From Plasticicumulans lactativorans (GTDB lineage Bacteria > Pseudomonadota > Gammaproteobacteria > Competibacterales > Competibacteraceae): a stretch of DNA of 64,000 bases. The DNA is taken from positions 124,001 through 188,000 of the forward strand of contig NZ_SLWY01000004.1 in NCBI RefSeq assembly GCF_004341245.1. Reading direction: 5' to 3'. The notes beneath the pieces were generated by a model. It saw only the letters and a program-made list of their open reading frames with translations. It did no database searches and was not told the origin of the DNA. Shown in pieces: positions 46,137 through 55,659 of the stretch (position 1 is its first letter; each line of letters starts with the position of its first letter). The position numbers and the translations under genes were made by a program.

Positions 46137-47807
46137 CTAGGGGCGGTCGAACGCCGCCCGCAGCACCAGCGCCAGGCCGCCGAGCCCGAGCAGCCAGGTG
46201 ACCAGCGGCGCGCCGGCGGCGACCGCCGGGTGCAGGCTGTTGAAGCCGTAGATCACCGCGGCGGCGACGATCAGCGCCGCGCCGAGCGTGGTGCGGCGCG
46301 TGCGCTCGCCGTCGCGGTGGATGTCGTGGCGCAGCCGTTCGAGCGCACCGGACTCGAGGCGCGCCGTCAGCTCGCCGGCGCGCGCCAGGCGCACCAGCTC
46401 GCTGAGCTGCAGCGGCAGGTCCGGCAGGTGCTCGGCCATCCGCGGCAGCGTGCTCTTCAGCTTGTTCAGTACCGACTTCGGGCCGACGCGCTCGTTCATC
46501 CAGTTTTCGAGGAAGGGCTTGGCGGTCTTCCACAGGTCCAGGTCGGGATCGAGCTGGCGGCCGAGGCCCTCGATGTTGAGCAGCGTCTTCTGCAGCAGCA
46601 CGAGCTGCGGCTGCACCTCCATGTTGAAGCGGCGCGCGGTCTGGAACAGCGTCAGCAGGAAGCCGCCGAACGAGATCTCGCGCAGCGGGCGGTCGAAGAT
46701 CGGCTCGCAGACGGTGCGGATGGCGCTCTCGAACTCGTCCACCCGCGTGTCGCGCGGCACCCAGCCCGACTCGATGTGCAGCTCGGCCACGCGCCGGTAG
46801 TCGCGGCGGAAAAAGGCGAGGAAGTTCTCGGCGAGGTAGTGCTGGTCGGTCGGTGACAGCGTGCCGATGATGCCGAAGTCGATGGCGATGTACTTCGGGT
46901 CGGCCGGGTCGGTGGCGTCGACGAAGATGTTGCCGGGGTGCATGTCGGCGTGGAAGAAGCTGTCGCGGAACACCTGCGTGAAGAAGATCTGCACGCCGCG
47001 CTCCGACAGCTTCTTCATGTCCACGCCGAGCAGCTTGAGCGTCTCGATCTGGCCCACCGGTATCCCGCGCACGCGCTCCATCACCAGCACGTCGTGGCGG
47101 CAGTACGGCCAGTAGATCTCGGGCACGTGGAGGATCGGCGAGTGCTCGAAGTTGCGCCGCAGTTGCGCGCCGTTGGCGGCTTCGCGGATCAGGTCGAGCT
47201 CGTCGAAGATGGTCTTCTCGTACTCGCCGACCACCTCCAGCGGCCGCAGCCGCCGCCCCTCCTTCCAGTAGCGGTGGGCGAGCCCGGCGATGATGTAGAG
47301 CAGGTCGACGTCGCGGCGGATGATCCGGTTGATGCCCGGGCGCAGCACCTTCACCACCACCTCGCGGCCGCCGGGCAGCCGCGCCGCGTGCACCTGCGCG
47401 ATCGAGGCCGAGGCGAGCGGGGCCTCGTCGAAGCGCTCGAACAGCTCGGCGACGGACTTGCCGAGCGTGGCCTCGACGATCGCGCGCGCCTGCTCGGGCG
47501 CGAACGGCGGCACGCGATCCTGCAGCCGCGCCAGCTCCTCGGCGATGTCGTCGGGCAGCAGGTCGCGGCGCGTCGACAGCATCTGCCCGAACTTGACGAA
47601 GATCGGCCCCAGGTCCTCCAGCGCACGGCGGATGCGCTCGCCGCGCGGGCGCGCGTCCTCGCCGCGCAGCCAGTTCCACGGCAGCCAGTGGCGGATGAAG
47701 CCGATCGGCCGGAACAGGTGGGTGGCGAGCACGATGTCGTCGAGGCCGTGGCGCACCAGCACACGGTTGATGTGCAGCAGGCGCAGCACCTGGGCGGGTC
47801 GGAACAT
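46137..47807 (-). CDS. ubiB: Ubiquinone biosynthesis kinase-like protein UbiB
   Basis: A 556-residue ADCK/ABC1-family atypical kinase (E. coli 546) needed for ubiquinone synthesis, probably by extracting hydrophobic precursors from the membrane with ATP. Signature KxGQ is [20 protein letters not shown]; Ala-rich loop is [14 protein letters not shown] with VVVKVLRPG; catalytic HxDxHPGN is [11 protein letters not shown] and the metal site [10 protein letters not shown]. Two hydrophobic helices end the protein. ATG at 47807. It is the last gene of the ubiE-ubiJ-ubiB set. Confidence 0.95.
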   Translation of the reverse strand: MFRPAQVLRLLHINRVLVRHGLDDIVLATHLFRPIGFIRHWLPWNWLRGEDARPRGERIRRALEDLGPIFVKFGQMLSTRRDLLPDDIAEELARLQDRVPPFAPEQARAIVEATLGKSVAELFERFDEAPLASASIAQVHAARLPGGREVVVKVLRPGINRIIRRDVDLLYIIAGLAHRYWKEGRRLRPLEVVGEYEKTIFDELDLIREAANGAQLRRNFEHSPILHVPEIYWPYCRHDVLVMERVRGIPVGQIETLKLLGVDMKKLSERGVQIFFTQVFRDSFFHADMHPGNIFVDATDPADPKYIAIDFGIIGTLSPTDQHYLAENFLAFFRRDYRRVAELHIESGWVPRDTRVDEFESAIRTVCEPIFDRPLREISFGGFLLTLFQTARRFNMEVQPQLVLLQKTLLNIEGLGRQLDPDLDLWKTAKPFLENWMNERVGPKSVLNKLKSTLPRMAEHLPDLPLQLSELVRLARAGELTARLESGALERLRHDIHRDGERTRRTTLGAALIVAAAVIYGFNSLHPAVAAGAPLVTWLLGLGGLALVLRAAFDRP

Positions 47808-47835
47808 GGAGGTCGTCGCGGTGGGGGCGGGCGGC

Positions 47836-48471
47836 TCAGCCGGGATGGCGCCCGGGATGACACCGGGCGCGTTCGAGGCGCGCGATCCGCGCGTCGAGGC
47901 GGTCGGCCCCTTCGCGCAGGCGGTCGACGGCGGCGAGAAAGTCCTCGACCGCGGCCGCGGTCGGCAGCGCGCGGCGCTCCTCGTGCAGGAACTCGGCGCC
48001 GGTGGCGGCGAGGCTGTCGCGCGCACCGCGCAGCCAGGCGAAGCCCTCGCGCACGGCGCGGCCGATCTGGTGCGCGGCGACGTCGCCGAGCAGTTGCGCG
48101 AGCGGCTCCTCCCAGTCGATCTGCAGCCCCTCGAACAGCTCGCGCAGGGTCTTGGCCAGCAGCGGGTCGCCGACGATCTCGACGCCGCTCGCCGTCAGCG
48201 GCGTGCCGCGGGCGAGCAGCGCGAAGCCCGCCGGACTGCCGCGCACGAGCACGTCGGGCACGCCGGCGTAGCGGTCGACGACCTGGATTGCCGACGCCCC
48301 CGGCAGCAGGTAGAGGGTCAGGCCGAGGCCGCTGAATTCGACCGCCGCCACGTGCCCGTCGAGCGCGGCGAGCCGCGGCGCGGCGTCGGGGTCGAGGGCG
48401 AGCAGGCGTGCCAGCGCCGCCTCGAGGGCGGCGGCGGCGAGCAGCGCCGGGCCGGTGGACGGGGGGCTCAG
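47836..48471 (-). CDS. ubiJ: Ubiquinone biosynthesis accessory factor UbiJ
   Basis: A protein of about 211 residues with an N-terminal SCP2 lipid-binding fold ([45 protein letters not shown] pattern) and a coiled-coil C-terminus ([28 protein letters not shown]). UbiJ holds ubiquinone intermediates in the soluble Ubi complex and partners UbiK. No ATG or GTG is available at a sensible place; the CTG at 48471 that overlaps the ubiE stop (CTGA) is the best start. This unusual codon needs confirmation. Position between ubiE and ubiB supports the call. Confidence 0.85.
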   Translation of the reverse strand: MSPPSTGPALLAAAALEAALARLLALDPDAAPRLAALDGHVAAVEFSGLGLTLYLLPGASAIQVVDRYAGVPDVLVRGSPAGFALLARGTPLTASGVEIVGDPLLAKTLRELFEGLQIDWEEPLAQLLGDVAAHQIGRAVREGFAWLRGARDSLAATGAEFLHEERRALPTAAAVEDFLAAVDRLREGADRLDARIARLERARCHPGRHPG

Positions 48472-49217
48472 AACTTGTACCCGCGGTGCGCGGCGACGAT
48501 GCCGCCGGTCAGGTTGAAGTACTCGACGCCTTCGAAACCCGCCTGCTCCAGCAGGCCCTTGAGCGTGTCCTGGTCGGGGTGCATGCGGATCGATTCGGCG
48601 AGGTAGCGGTAGCTCGCCGCGTCGTCGGCGACGAGCTTGCCGAGCAGCGGCAGCACGCGGAACGAATAGACGTCGTACACCGGCGCCAGGCCCGGCAGCA
48701 CCGGCTTGGAGAATTCGAGCACCACCAGCCGCCCGCCCGGTTTCAGCACCCGCCACATCGACGCCAGCGCGGCTTCCTTGCGGGTGACGTTGCGCAGGCC
48801 GAAGGCGATGGTGATGGCGTCGAAGTGGTTGTCGGGGAAGGGCAGACGCTCGGCGTCGGCCTGCACGAAGGCGACGTTGCCGACGATGCCCTCGTCGAGC
48901 AGGCGACGCCGGCCCTCGCCGAGCATCGAGGCGTTGATGTCCGACAGCACCACGCAGCCCTTGGGGCCGACCAGCCGCGCCAGGCGCACGCTGAGATCGC
49001 CGGTGCCGCCGGCGAGGTCGAGGACGCGGTCGCCGCGCCGCACGCCGACGAGGTTGATCGCGAAGCGCTTCCACAGCCGGTGCACGCCGCACGACATCAG
49101 GTCGTTCATCAGGTCGTAGCGCGACGCGACCGAATGGAACACCTCGGCGACCTTGCGCGCCTTGTCGTCGACCGCGACCTGCTCGAAGCCGAAATGCGTG
49201 GTTTCCTGCTCAGACAT
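48468..49217 (-). CDS. ubiE: Ubiquinone/menaquinone biosynthesis methyltransferase UbiE
   Basis: A 249-residue SAM-dependent C-methyltransferase for ubiquinone (and menaquinone if made). The start [14 protein letters not shown] and the blocks [40 protein letters not shown] (SAM binding), [24 protein letters not shown] and [12 protein letters not shown] are diagnostic. The ATG at 49217 gives the normal N-terminus. Its stop overlaps ubiJ. A DUF971 gene lies upstream, an order conserved in proteobacteria. Confidence 0.95.
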   Translation of the reverse strand: MSEQETTHFGFEQVAVDDKARKVAEVFHSVASRYDLMNDLMSCGVHRLWKRFAINLVGVRRGDRVLDLAGGTGDLSVRLARLVGPKGCVVLSDINASMLGEGRRRLLDEGIVGNVAFVQADAERLPFPDNHFDAITIAFGLRNVTRKEAALASMWRVLKPGGRLVVLEFSKPVLPGLAPVYDVYSFRVLPLLGKLVADDAASYRYLAESIRMHPDQDTLKGLLEQAGFEGVEYFNLTGGIVAAHRGYKF

Positions 49218-49327
49218 CGCTTGATTCCGTCGTGGCCCCGCGCACCCCGACGACCGGGGCACGCGGCGGCGTTACAGCATACGGACGCCACCCGGCGCGC
49301 TCAAACGCGCCGTCGTCGCGGCCGCAC

Positions 49328-49690
49328 TCAGTCGGGGGAGCGGCGCACATGCCCGGCGGCCTGCAGCCGCTCCAGATAGCGCTGCCAGTTGGCGGCCTGG
49401 TCGCGCCCCAGTTCGTACAGCAGGCTCCAGGTGTAGAGGCCGGAGTCGTGGCCATCGGAAAAGCTGAGGCGCACCGCGTAGTGGCCGACCGGCTCGATGT
49501 CGCGGATGGTCACGTCCTCCTTGCCGACCTGCAGCACCTCCTGGCCCGGCCCGTGGCCGCGCACCTCGGCCGACGGCGAGTAGACGCGCAGGTACTCGCA
49601 GGGCAGCTCGAAATGCGCGCCGTCCTCGAAGGTGATGTCGAGGATGCGCGACACCTGGCGCAGCAGGATCTCGGTGGGGCGGATGCTCAT
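49328..49690 (-). CDS. DUF971 protein (gamma-butyrobetaine hydroxylase N-terminal-like)
   Basis: A 120-residue protein with the DUF971 fold: VSRILDITFEDGAHFELPCEYLRVYSPSAEV, a GKEDVTIRDIEPVGHYAVRLSFSDGHDSGLYTWSLLYELG block and a short helix at the end. The domain is the N-terminal zinc-binding part of gamma-butyrobetaine hydroxylases when fused; free-standing copies are probably iron-sulfur or metal related. It is often found between hslU and ubiE; hslVU is not present here. The start at 49690 avoids three extra residues. Confidence 0.85.
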   Translation of the reverse strand: MSIRPTEILLRQVSRILDITFEDGAHFELPCEYLRVYSPSAEVRGHGPGQEVLQVGKEDVTIRDIEPVGHYAVRLSFSDGHDSGLYTWSLLYELGRDQAANWQRYLERLQAAGHVRRSPD

Positions 49691-49829
49691 CGGCGTCACC
49701 GGCGGGGCACTCGGCGCGGCGCCGTGCCGCGCGCAGCGCCCGCACTCTAGCAGGATTCACCGCCATGTCGGGCGCAGGCGCCGGGCAGGGCGCCGCCACC
49801 GCGCTTGACCCGGTACAGCATCACGATAA

Positions 49830-49848
49830 TATTGAACGTCGTTCAATA
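49830..49848. promoter_or_regulatory. TetR-type operator palindrome
   Basis: TATTGAAC-GTC-GTTCAATA is a perfect 19-bp palindrome 27 bases before the TetR start; a partial repeat (GAACGTCGTCC) follows at 49851-49861. Probable binding site for autoregulation. Confidence 0.7.
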
Positions 49849-49875
49849 AAGAACGTCGTCCATAAGTAGACAGCG

Positions 49876-50493
49876 ATGAACGAAGCACCGAGCGGGCGCC
49901 GCGAGCGCAAGCGCCAGCAGACCGCCGACGCCATCGTGCAGGCGGCACGCGAGCTGTTCGCCGAGCAGGGCTACGCCGCGACCACGATGGAGCAGATCGC
50001 CGCGCGCGCCGACGTCGCCAAGGGCACGCTGTACGCCCACTTCCCGGTGAAGGAGGCGATCCTCGGCGACTACATGCGCGCCGAGCTGCGCGCCGGCGAG
50101 GCGCAGCTCGCCCCGCGGCTCGCCGCCGCCGCCGACACCCGCGCGCGCCTCGACACCCTGTTCGCCTGCGCCGCGGCGTGGCTGGAGCCGCACCGCGAGC
50201 TGCTCGGCCCGCACATCGCCTACCGCCTCGGCCACCTGCGCATCGACGCCCCCGACCCGGCGCAGCGCAGCGGGCTCGACGCGATCATCGGCCGCATCCT
50301 CGGCGCCGGCCAGGCCGCCGGCGAGGTCCGTGGCGACATCGCCGTGCCGGTGCTGGCCGCGCAGCTCGAATTCGCCTACCTGTCGGTGCTGCTGCGCTGG
50401 CTCGCCGCGCCGCCGGGCTTCGACCTGCCGGCGGCGCTCACCGAGATGCTCAGCCTGTTCCTCGACGGCGCGGGGGTGCGCGATGAGCGCTGA
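49876..50493 (+). CDS. TetR-family transcriptional regulator
   Basis: A 205-residue repressor. The N-terminal helix-turn-helix (about 10-58) is RQQTADAIVQAARELFAEQGY, then TTMEQIAARADVAKGTLYAHFPVKEAIL. The ligand-binding C-terminal domain is divergent. The palindrome just upstream suggests autorepression. Its end overlaps the start of the PEP-utilising enzyme gene by eleven bases, so it very likely controls that gene. The ligand is unknown. Confidence 0.9.
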   Translation: MNEAPSGRRERKRQQTADAIVQAARELFAEQGYAATTMEQIAARADVAKGTLYAHFPVKEAILGDYMRAELRAGEAQLAPRLAAAADTRARLDTLFACAAAWLEPHRELLGPHIAYRLGHLRIDAPDPAQRSGLDAIIGRILGAGQAAGEVRGDIAVPVLAAQLEFAYLSVLLRWLAAPPGFDLPAALTEMLSLFLDGAGVRDER

Positions 50494-53125
50494 CGCCCTC
50501 GCCGTGCTCGACTGGCCCGACGCCTTCGCCGCCGGCCCGGCGCGGGTCGGCGGCAAGGGCTGGAACCTCGCCCGCCTGGCCCGCTACGGCCTGCCGGTGG
50601 CGGACGGCGGCGTGCTGCCGGTGGCCGCGCACGCCGCCTGGCTCGCCGACGCCGCGTGGCACGCCGAGCTCGATGCGCTCGAAGCCGCCGGGCCCGACGC
50701 GGCGACGCTCGACGCCGTGCGCGCGCGCATCCTCGAGACACCGGCGCCGCCGGCGGTACGCGCTGCGGTCGACGCCTTCCTCGCCGCCGCCGGCCTCGCC
50801 GAGGTGCCGCTCGCGGTGCGCTCGTCGGCGGTGGCCGAGGACTCGGCGCGCGCCTCCTTCGCCGGCGTGCACGCGTCGCGGCTCAACGTGCGCGGCGCCG
50901 CCGCGGTGCTCGACGCCATCGCCGCGGTGTACGCGTCGCTGTGGACGCCGCAGGCGCTCGCCTACCGCCGCCGCTTCGGCCTCACCCACCGCGCCACCGC
51001 GCTCGCGGTGGTGCTGATGCCGCTGCTGCCGGCACAGGCCGCAGGCGTGGCCTTCTCCTGCGACCCGCACCGCGGACGCTTCGACACCGTGGTCATCAAC
51101 GCTGCCCGCGGCCTCGGCGAGGCGCTGGTCGGCGGCCGCGTCGAGCCCGACACCTACGTGCTCACCCGCGCCTGGGCCGACGCCGCACCCGCGCTCGCCA
51201 CCTGCCGCCGCGGCGAACCGGCGCGGCGCTGCGTGCCGGCGCCCGGCGGCGGCACCGAACTGGTCGCCGACCCCGCCGCCGACGGCCCGGTGCTGCCCGA
51301 GGCGGCGGCGCTGGAACTGGCGCGGCTGGCGTGGGACGTCGCCGACGCACTCGGCTTCGACCGGCCGGCGCAGGACATCGAATGGGTGTGGGACGGCCAG
51401 GCGTTCCGGCTCGTGCAGGCGCGCCCGGTCACCGCGCTGCCGGCCGACGCGCCGGCGGCCCTCGCCGGGCAGGCCGTCGCCTGGTCGAACGGCAATTTCC
51501 GCGACGCCATCCCGATGGTGCAGACCCCGCTCAACTGGAGCCTCACCGAGCCGATGATCCAGCGCGTGATGCACACGCCGTTCGCGCTCGCCGGCTACCC
51601 GCTGCCGCACGGCCGGCCGTTCGCGCGCCTGCACGCCGGGCGCGCCTACCTCGCGGTGACGCGCCTGCAGTGGGACTACCACGACGCCCTCGGCTTCCCG
51701 CCAGAGCGGCTGAACGCGCTGACCGGCGGCCACCAGCCGACGATCACGCTGCCCGCGCACACGCCCTGGCGCACGCGCGGGCAGCGGCTGTGGCGCAACC
51801 TGCGCCTCGGGCAGGCGCTGCAGCGCCTGCGCCGCGGCGCCGAGGGCCACCTCGCCGCGGTGATCGCGCGCGCCGCGCACTACCGCGACATCGACTGGGC
51901 GGCGCTGGACGACGCCACCCTGCTCGCGCGGCTCGCGGCACTGCGCGCCGAGGCCGCCGGCGACACCCGCGTGCAGCTGCTGCTCGGCAGCGGCGGGGCG
52001 ACGCTGTTCGTGCTCGCCGGGCTGCTCGAACGCCGCCTGCCCGGCCGCGGCGATGCGCTGGCCGCGGCGCTGCTCGCCGGCCAGGGCACGATCACCAGCG
52101 CCGAGCACGGCTACCGCCTGGAGGCGCTGGCGGCGCGGGCCACCGACGATGCCGCCGCCCGCGCGTTCTTCGCCGCCGAGCCCTTCGTGCCCGCCGCCTG
52201 GCGCGAACTGCCGGCCGACTCGACGTTCCGCCGCGACTTCGCCGCCTTCCTCGACGCCTACGGCCACCGCAGCGTGTACGAGGTCGACCTGCGCACGCCG
52301 CGCTGGCGCGAGGACCCCGGCTACCTGCTCGACCTGATCCGCGCCCGCCTCGGCCACACCGACGGCACGCCGCCCGCCGCGCGCCAGCAGGCGCTCGCCG
52401 CGCGCGCCTGGGCCGAGCTCGGCACGCGCGTGCCGCGCTGGCTGCACCCGCTGCTGCGCCGCCTGGTCGCGCAGGCCGCGCGCGAGGCCGCGCAGCGCGA
52501 ACTCGCCAAGTCGGCGCTGGTCGCCTGGCTCGAACCGCTGCGGGCGGTCGCGCGCACGCTGGCCCAGCGCCTCGCCGCGCGCGGCGTGCTCGCCGACGCC
52601 GACGACGTGCACTTCTGCACCTGGCGCGAACTCGAACGCGCGCTCGGCGGTGACCGCGGCGCCGCGGGGCTCGCCGCGCTGGCCGCCGACCGCCGCGCGC
52701 AGCACGCCGCGTGGGAGGCGCAGACGGCGCCCGACCTGTGGCTCGACGACGCGCCGCGCAACGCCGTCGCGCCCGAGGCACACGACGCCGCCTGCCTGCG
52801 CGGGCTGGGGGCGGCGGCCGGCAGCGCGCGCGGCCCGGCGCGGCGGGTGCCGCACCCCGACGCCGGCGTGCGGCTGGCCGCCGGCGAGGTGCTGGTGGCG
52901 CCGTCGACCGACCCGGCATGGACGCCGCTGTTCCTGCGCGCCGCGGCGCTGGTGATGGAGACCGGCGGCTTCCTGTCGCACGGCGCGATCGTCGCGCGCG
53001 AGTTCGGCGTGCCGGCGGTGGTCAACGTCCCCGGCGCGCTCGCGCGGCTGCAGGACGGGCAGATGCTGGAGGTCGACGGCGACGCCGGCGAGGTGCGGCG
53101 GCTGCAGGCGGCGGACACCGCCTGA
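50483..53125 (+). CDS. PEP/pyruvate-binding phosphotransferase, rifampicin phosphotransferase-like
   Basis: An 880-residue multidomain enzyme related to PEP synthase. The N-terminal ATP-grasp domain (about 1-330) opens AAGPARVGGKGWNLARLARYG and includes PLAVRSSAVAEDSARASFAG and VWDGQAFRLVQARPVT. A large middle domain (about 340-770) corresponds to the rifampicin-binding region of Rph enzymes and is poorly conserved. The C-terminal swivel domain has the phosphorylated His at about residue 833 in GGFLSHGAIVAREFGVPAVVN. This is the RPH layout and length. Whether the substrate is rifampicin, another antibiotic or an alcohol is unproven. It is coupled to an upstream TetR gene. Confidence 0.82.
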   Translation: MSADALAVLDWPDAFAAGPARVGGKGWNLARLARYGLPVADGGVLPVAAHAAWLADAAWHAELDALEAAGPDAATLDAVRARILETPAPPAVRAAVDAFLAAAGLAEVPLAVRSSAVAEDSARASFAGVHASRLNVRGAAAVLDAIAAVYASLWTPQALAYRRRFGLTHRATALAVVLMPLLPAQAAGVAFSCDPHRGRFDTVVINAARGLGEALVGGRVEPDTYVLTRAWADAAPALATCRRGEPARRCVPAPGGGTELVADPAADGPVLPEAAALELARLAWDVADALGFDRPAQDIEWVWDGQAFRLVQARPVTALPADAPAALAGQAVAWSNGNFRDAIPMVQTPLNWSLTEPMIQRVMHTPFALAGYPLPHGRPFARLHAGRAYLAVTRLQWDYHDALGFPPERLNALTGGHQPTITLPAHTPWRTRGQRLWRNLRLGQALQRLRRGAEGHLAAVIARAAHYRDIDWAALDDATLLARLAALRAEAAGDTRVQLLLGSGGATLFVLAGLLERRLPGRGDALAAALLAGQGTITSAEHGYRLEALAARATDDAAARAFFAAEPFVPAAWRELPADSTFRRDFAAFLDAYGHRSVYEVDLRTPRWREDPGYLLDLIRARLGHTDGTPPAARQQALAARAWAELGTRVPRWLHPLLRRLVAQAAREAAQRELAKSALVAWLEPLRAVARTLAQRLAARGVLADADDVHFCTWRELERALGGDRGAAGLAALAADRRAQHAAWEAQTAPDLWLDDAPRNAVAPEAHDAACLRGLGAAAGSARGPARRVPHPDAGVRLAAGEVLVAPSTDPAWTPLFLRAAALVMETGGFLSHGAIVAREFGVPAVVNVPGALARLQDGQMLEVDGDAGEVRRLQAADTA

Positions 53126-53278
53126 AGCGGGGGGTATCCGCGGGGCCCGTGCGACCGCGGAGAAGCGGCGTGATGCCGCGAGGATGCGCCGCGGGTGGCC
53201 GTCGTCCGCACAGGCACCCGCGGGTGCGGGCCGGGGGCGACCGGTCGGCGGCCCCCGGCGCCGGGCTGTCGCCACGGC

Positions 53279-53584
53279 CTAGGCGAACGCCTCCGCCTGC
53301 GCGACCGGGTCCTCGCGGACGATCACGGTGTCCGCGACCGGCACGATCTCGTCGGCGGACATGCCGACGCGGCGGGCGTGCTCGCGAATGGCCGCCGCAT
53401 CGGTGGCCTGGTAGATGCACACCGTCCCCAGGCGGCCGTCGACCTCGTGCACCACGTAGGAGCGGATCCAGCGCACCTGGTCGGGCATCTCCTCGTTGCC
53501 CACCCGCGCGGACACGCCCGCGGTGATGCCCAGCTCGTCGACATCCTTCCAGTTGCTGCGGCGACGAATGACGAAGGTTTTCAT
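53279..53584 (-). CDS. DUF4242 (SCO4226-like nickel-binding) protein
   Basis: A 101-residue protein with two repeated half-domains: MKTFVIRRRSNWKDVDELGI and WIRSYVVHEVDGRLGTVCIYQATDAAAIREHARR. This is the DUF4242 pattern; one characterised Streptomyces member binds nickel, and the family resembles ABM-like barrels. It ends in AQAEAFA. It is divergent from a winged-helix/TPR regulator across 199 bases, a pairing seen for this family, so the regulator probably controls it. Metal and physiological role not proven here. Confidence 0.75.
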   Translation of the reverse strand: MKTFVIRRRSNWKDVDELGITAGVSARVGNEEMPDQVRWIRSYVVHEVDGRLGTVCIYQATDAAAIREHARRVGMSADEIVPVADTVIVREDPVAQAEAFA

Positions 53585-53783
53585 GATCGGACTCCTCGGT
53601 TCAGGATGGGCAGTGGCCGGCGCCGGCGGCGCCCGCCGTCCTCGACCTCGACCTCGATCTCGATCGGGCCCGCGGACGACCACAGCCTGCGCCGGCACCG
53701 GGCTCCGAATCCTTTCCGCAGCCTGATCAAGTTCTTATCATTGCCCCGAAATCCTTCCGGCCGAGTGCTGCCCCGACCCGCCC

Positions 53784-55559
53784 ATGACAGCAGGCATCCA
53801 TCGCTTCGCGGCTTTCGAACTCGACCGGGACGGCCGCGCCCTGCGCCTCGACGGCCGGGAAATCCCGCTGCAGCCGCGCGTGTTCGACCTGCTGCTCTAC
53901 CTCGTGGAGAACCGGGAGCGGGTGGTGAGCAAGGAGGAACTCCTCGACACCCTGTGGCCGGGGGTGATCGTCACCGAGGGCTCCCTGCAGCGGGCGGTCA
54001 GCCTGGCGCGCGCCGCGCTGCAGCAGGGCGGGCTGGGCGAGGCCCTCCGCAACTACGCGCGACGCGGCTACCGCTTCCTCGTCGACGAGCCGCCGCCGGC
54101 CACCGCGGCCGATGCGCAGGACGGCGACGCCCTCGCCGAGGCGGAATGCGCCTTCGCGGCCGGCCGGTGGCGGGCGGCGATGGCAGCGTTCGCCAGCGCC
54201 GACCGCGCAACGCCGCTCAGCGCCGAATGCCTCGAGCGCTGGGCCGCCGCCGCGCAATGCGCGGGCGAGCTCGCCGCCGCCGCCCCGCCCCTGGAGCGTG
54301 CGGCCGTCGCCTACTCCAGCCGCAGCGAACCCGAGGCGGCCGCCCGCGTCACCATCGGCCTCGCGCGCATCCAGATCGAATCCCTCGACGTCGCCGTGAC
54401 CCAGGGCTGCCTGCGCCGCGCCCGCCGCCTGCTCAGCGGCCTGCCGCGCGGCGCGCAGCACGGCTTCCTCGCCTGGATGAGCGCCCGCCTGCACCTCTAC
54501 AACGGCGACCTCGCCGAGGCGATCCGCTGCGCCATCGAGGCGCGCGACATCGGCCGCGAGCTGCAGAACGCGGACATCGAGTCCATGGGGCTGCTGATCT
54601 GGGGCATCGGGCTGCAGGCGCGCGGCGACACCCCCGCCGGCATGGCCCTGCAGGACGAGGCCGCGGCCGCGGTGCTGGCCGGCGACGTCTCGCCGCTGGT
54701 CGGCGGCATCGTCTACTGCGGCGTGATTTCCAGCTGCTGCAACAGCGAAGACTGGCGGCGCGCCGAGCAGTGGACGGACAGCTTCACCCGCTGGTGCGAG
54801 CGCTGCCACATCGACACCTTCGCCGGCGCCTGCCTGATCCACCGCGCGGAGGTCTTCGCGATGTCCGGCCGCCTGGCGCTGGCCCACGACGCCATCGCCC
54901 GCGCCGACCCGCTGATCCGCGCCGGCGCCCCCTGGGCCCTCGGCGACGCCTACCGCCTGCTCGGCGACGTGCTGTTCGCCCGCGGCGAGGAGGACGCGGC
55001 GGAACAGAGCTACCTGCACGCCTACCAGCACGGCTGGGACCCGTATCCCGGCTACGCCATCCTCCTGCACCAGCGCGGCCGCAGCGACGAGGCGGTGCGG
55101 GGCCTGAAACGCGCCGCGACGCTGACCAACTGGGTGGCCGGCGAGCGCAGAGGCCGCTACCTCGCCCACGCCTGCCAGATCGCGAGCCTGGCAGGGGCGC
55201 TCGACGAGGCCCGGGCGCTGCTGGAGGCCCTCGACCGCGCGCCCGCGATGTGGGCCTCCGGCGCCGCGGCCGCCCAGGTGGACCGCGCCCGCGCCGAACT
55301 CGCGTGGGCGACAGCCGAGCAGGACGAAGCGCTGCGCCTGTTCGCCCGCGCCGCCGACGTCCTCCGCCACCAGCGCGCCGTCATGGACGCGGCACTGCTG
55401 CGCCTGCGCCTGGCGGAAGCCCTCGCCGCGTGCGGCGAACACGGCGCGGCAGCGATGGAACTCGCCGCCGCCGAAGCCGTATTCGAATCCGCCGGCGCCG
55501 GCGGCTACCTGTCGCGCTGCCGGGCACTGCGGGCGGCGGTGAGCGGGGGCGGCGGGTAA
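53784..55559 (+). CDS. OmpR-type winged-helix regulator with TPR-like repeats
   Basis: A 591-residue protein. Residues about 8-103 form an OmpR/PhoB-type winged helix (ALRLDGREIPLQPRVFDLLLYLVENRERVVSKEELLDTLWP, then NYARRGYRFLVDEP). No receiver or kinase domain precedes it. The remainder (about 130-585) is all-helical with TPR-like repeats of about 36 residues (LARIQIESLDVAVTQGCLRRA, CLIHRAEVFAMSGRLALAHDAIARA, AYRLLGDVLFARGEEDAAEQSYLHAY), probably a ligand- or protein-sensing scaffold. It is divergent from the DUF4242 gene and likely regulates it. No transmembrane segment. Confidence 0.82.
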   Translation: MTAGIHRFAAFELDRDGRALRLDGREIPLQPRVFDLLLYLVENRERVVSKEELLDTLWPGVIVTEGSLQRAVSLARAALQQGGLGEALRNYARRGYRFLVDEPPPATAADAQDGDALAEAECAFAAGRWRAAMAAFASADRATPLSAECLERWAAAAQCAGELAAAAPPLERAAVAYSSRSEPEAAARVTIGLARIQIESLDVAVTQGCLRRARRLLSGLPRGAQHGFLAWMSARLHLYNGDLAEAIRCAIEARDIGRELQNADIESMGLLIWGIGLQARGDTPAGMALQDEAAAAVLAGDVSPLVGGIVYCGVISSCCNSEDWRRAEQWTDSFTRWCERCHIDTFAGACLIHRAEVFAMSGRLALAHDAIARADPLIRAGAPWALGDAYRLLGDVLFARGEEDAAEQSYLHAYQHGWDPYPGYAILLHQRGRSDEAVRGLKRAATLTNWVAGERRGRYLAHACQIASLAGALDEARALLEALDRAPAMWASGAAAAQVDRARAELAWATAEQDEALRLFARAADVLRHQRAVMDAALLRLRLAEALAACGEHGAAAMELAAAEAVFESAGAGGYLSRCRALRAAVSGGGG

Positions 55560-55659
55560 AAACGCGCGGCCTGCAGGCGCAGGCCGTCATCGGGCAGCAC
55601 CGCGAAGCGTCCCACATTCCAGCCCGGCAATGTCGATTGCTTATTCCGGCCGACAGCGT

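Noticed and set aside
50450-53275. A 941-codon minus-strand frame opposite the Rph-like gene
   Set aside because: Antisense shadow; composition-driven and lacking any motif, while the plus strand has a complete enzyme.
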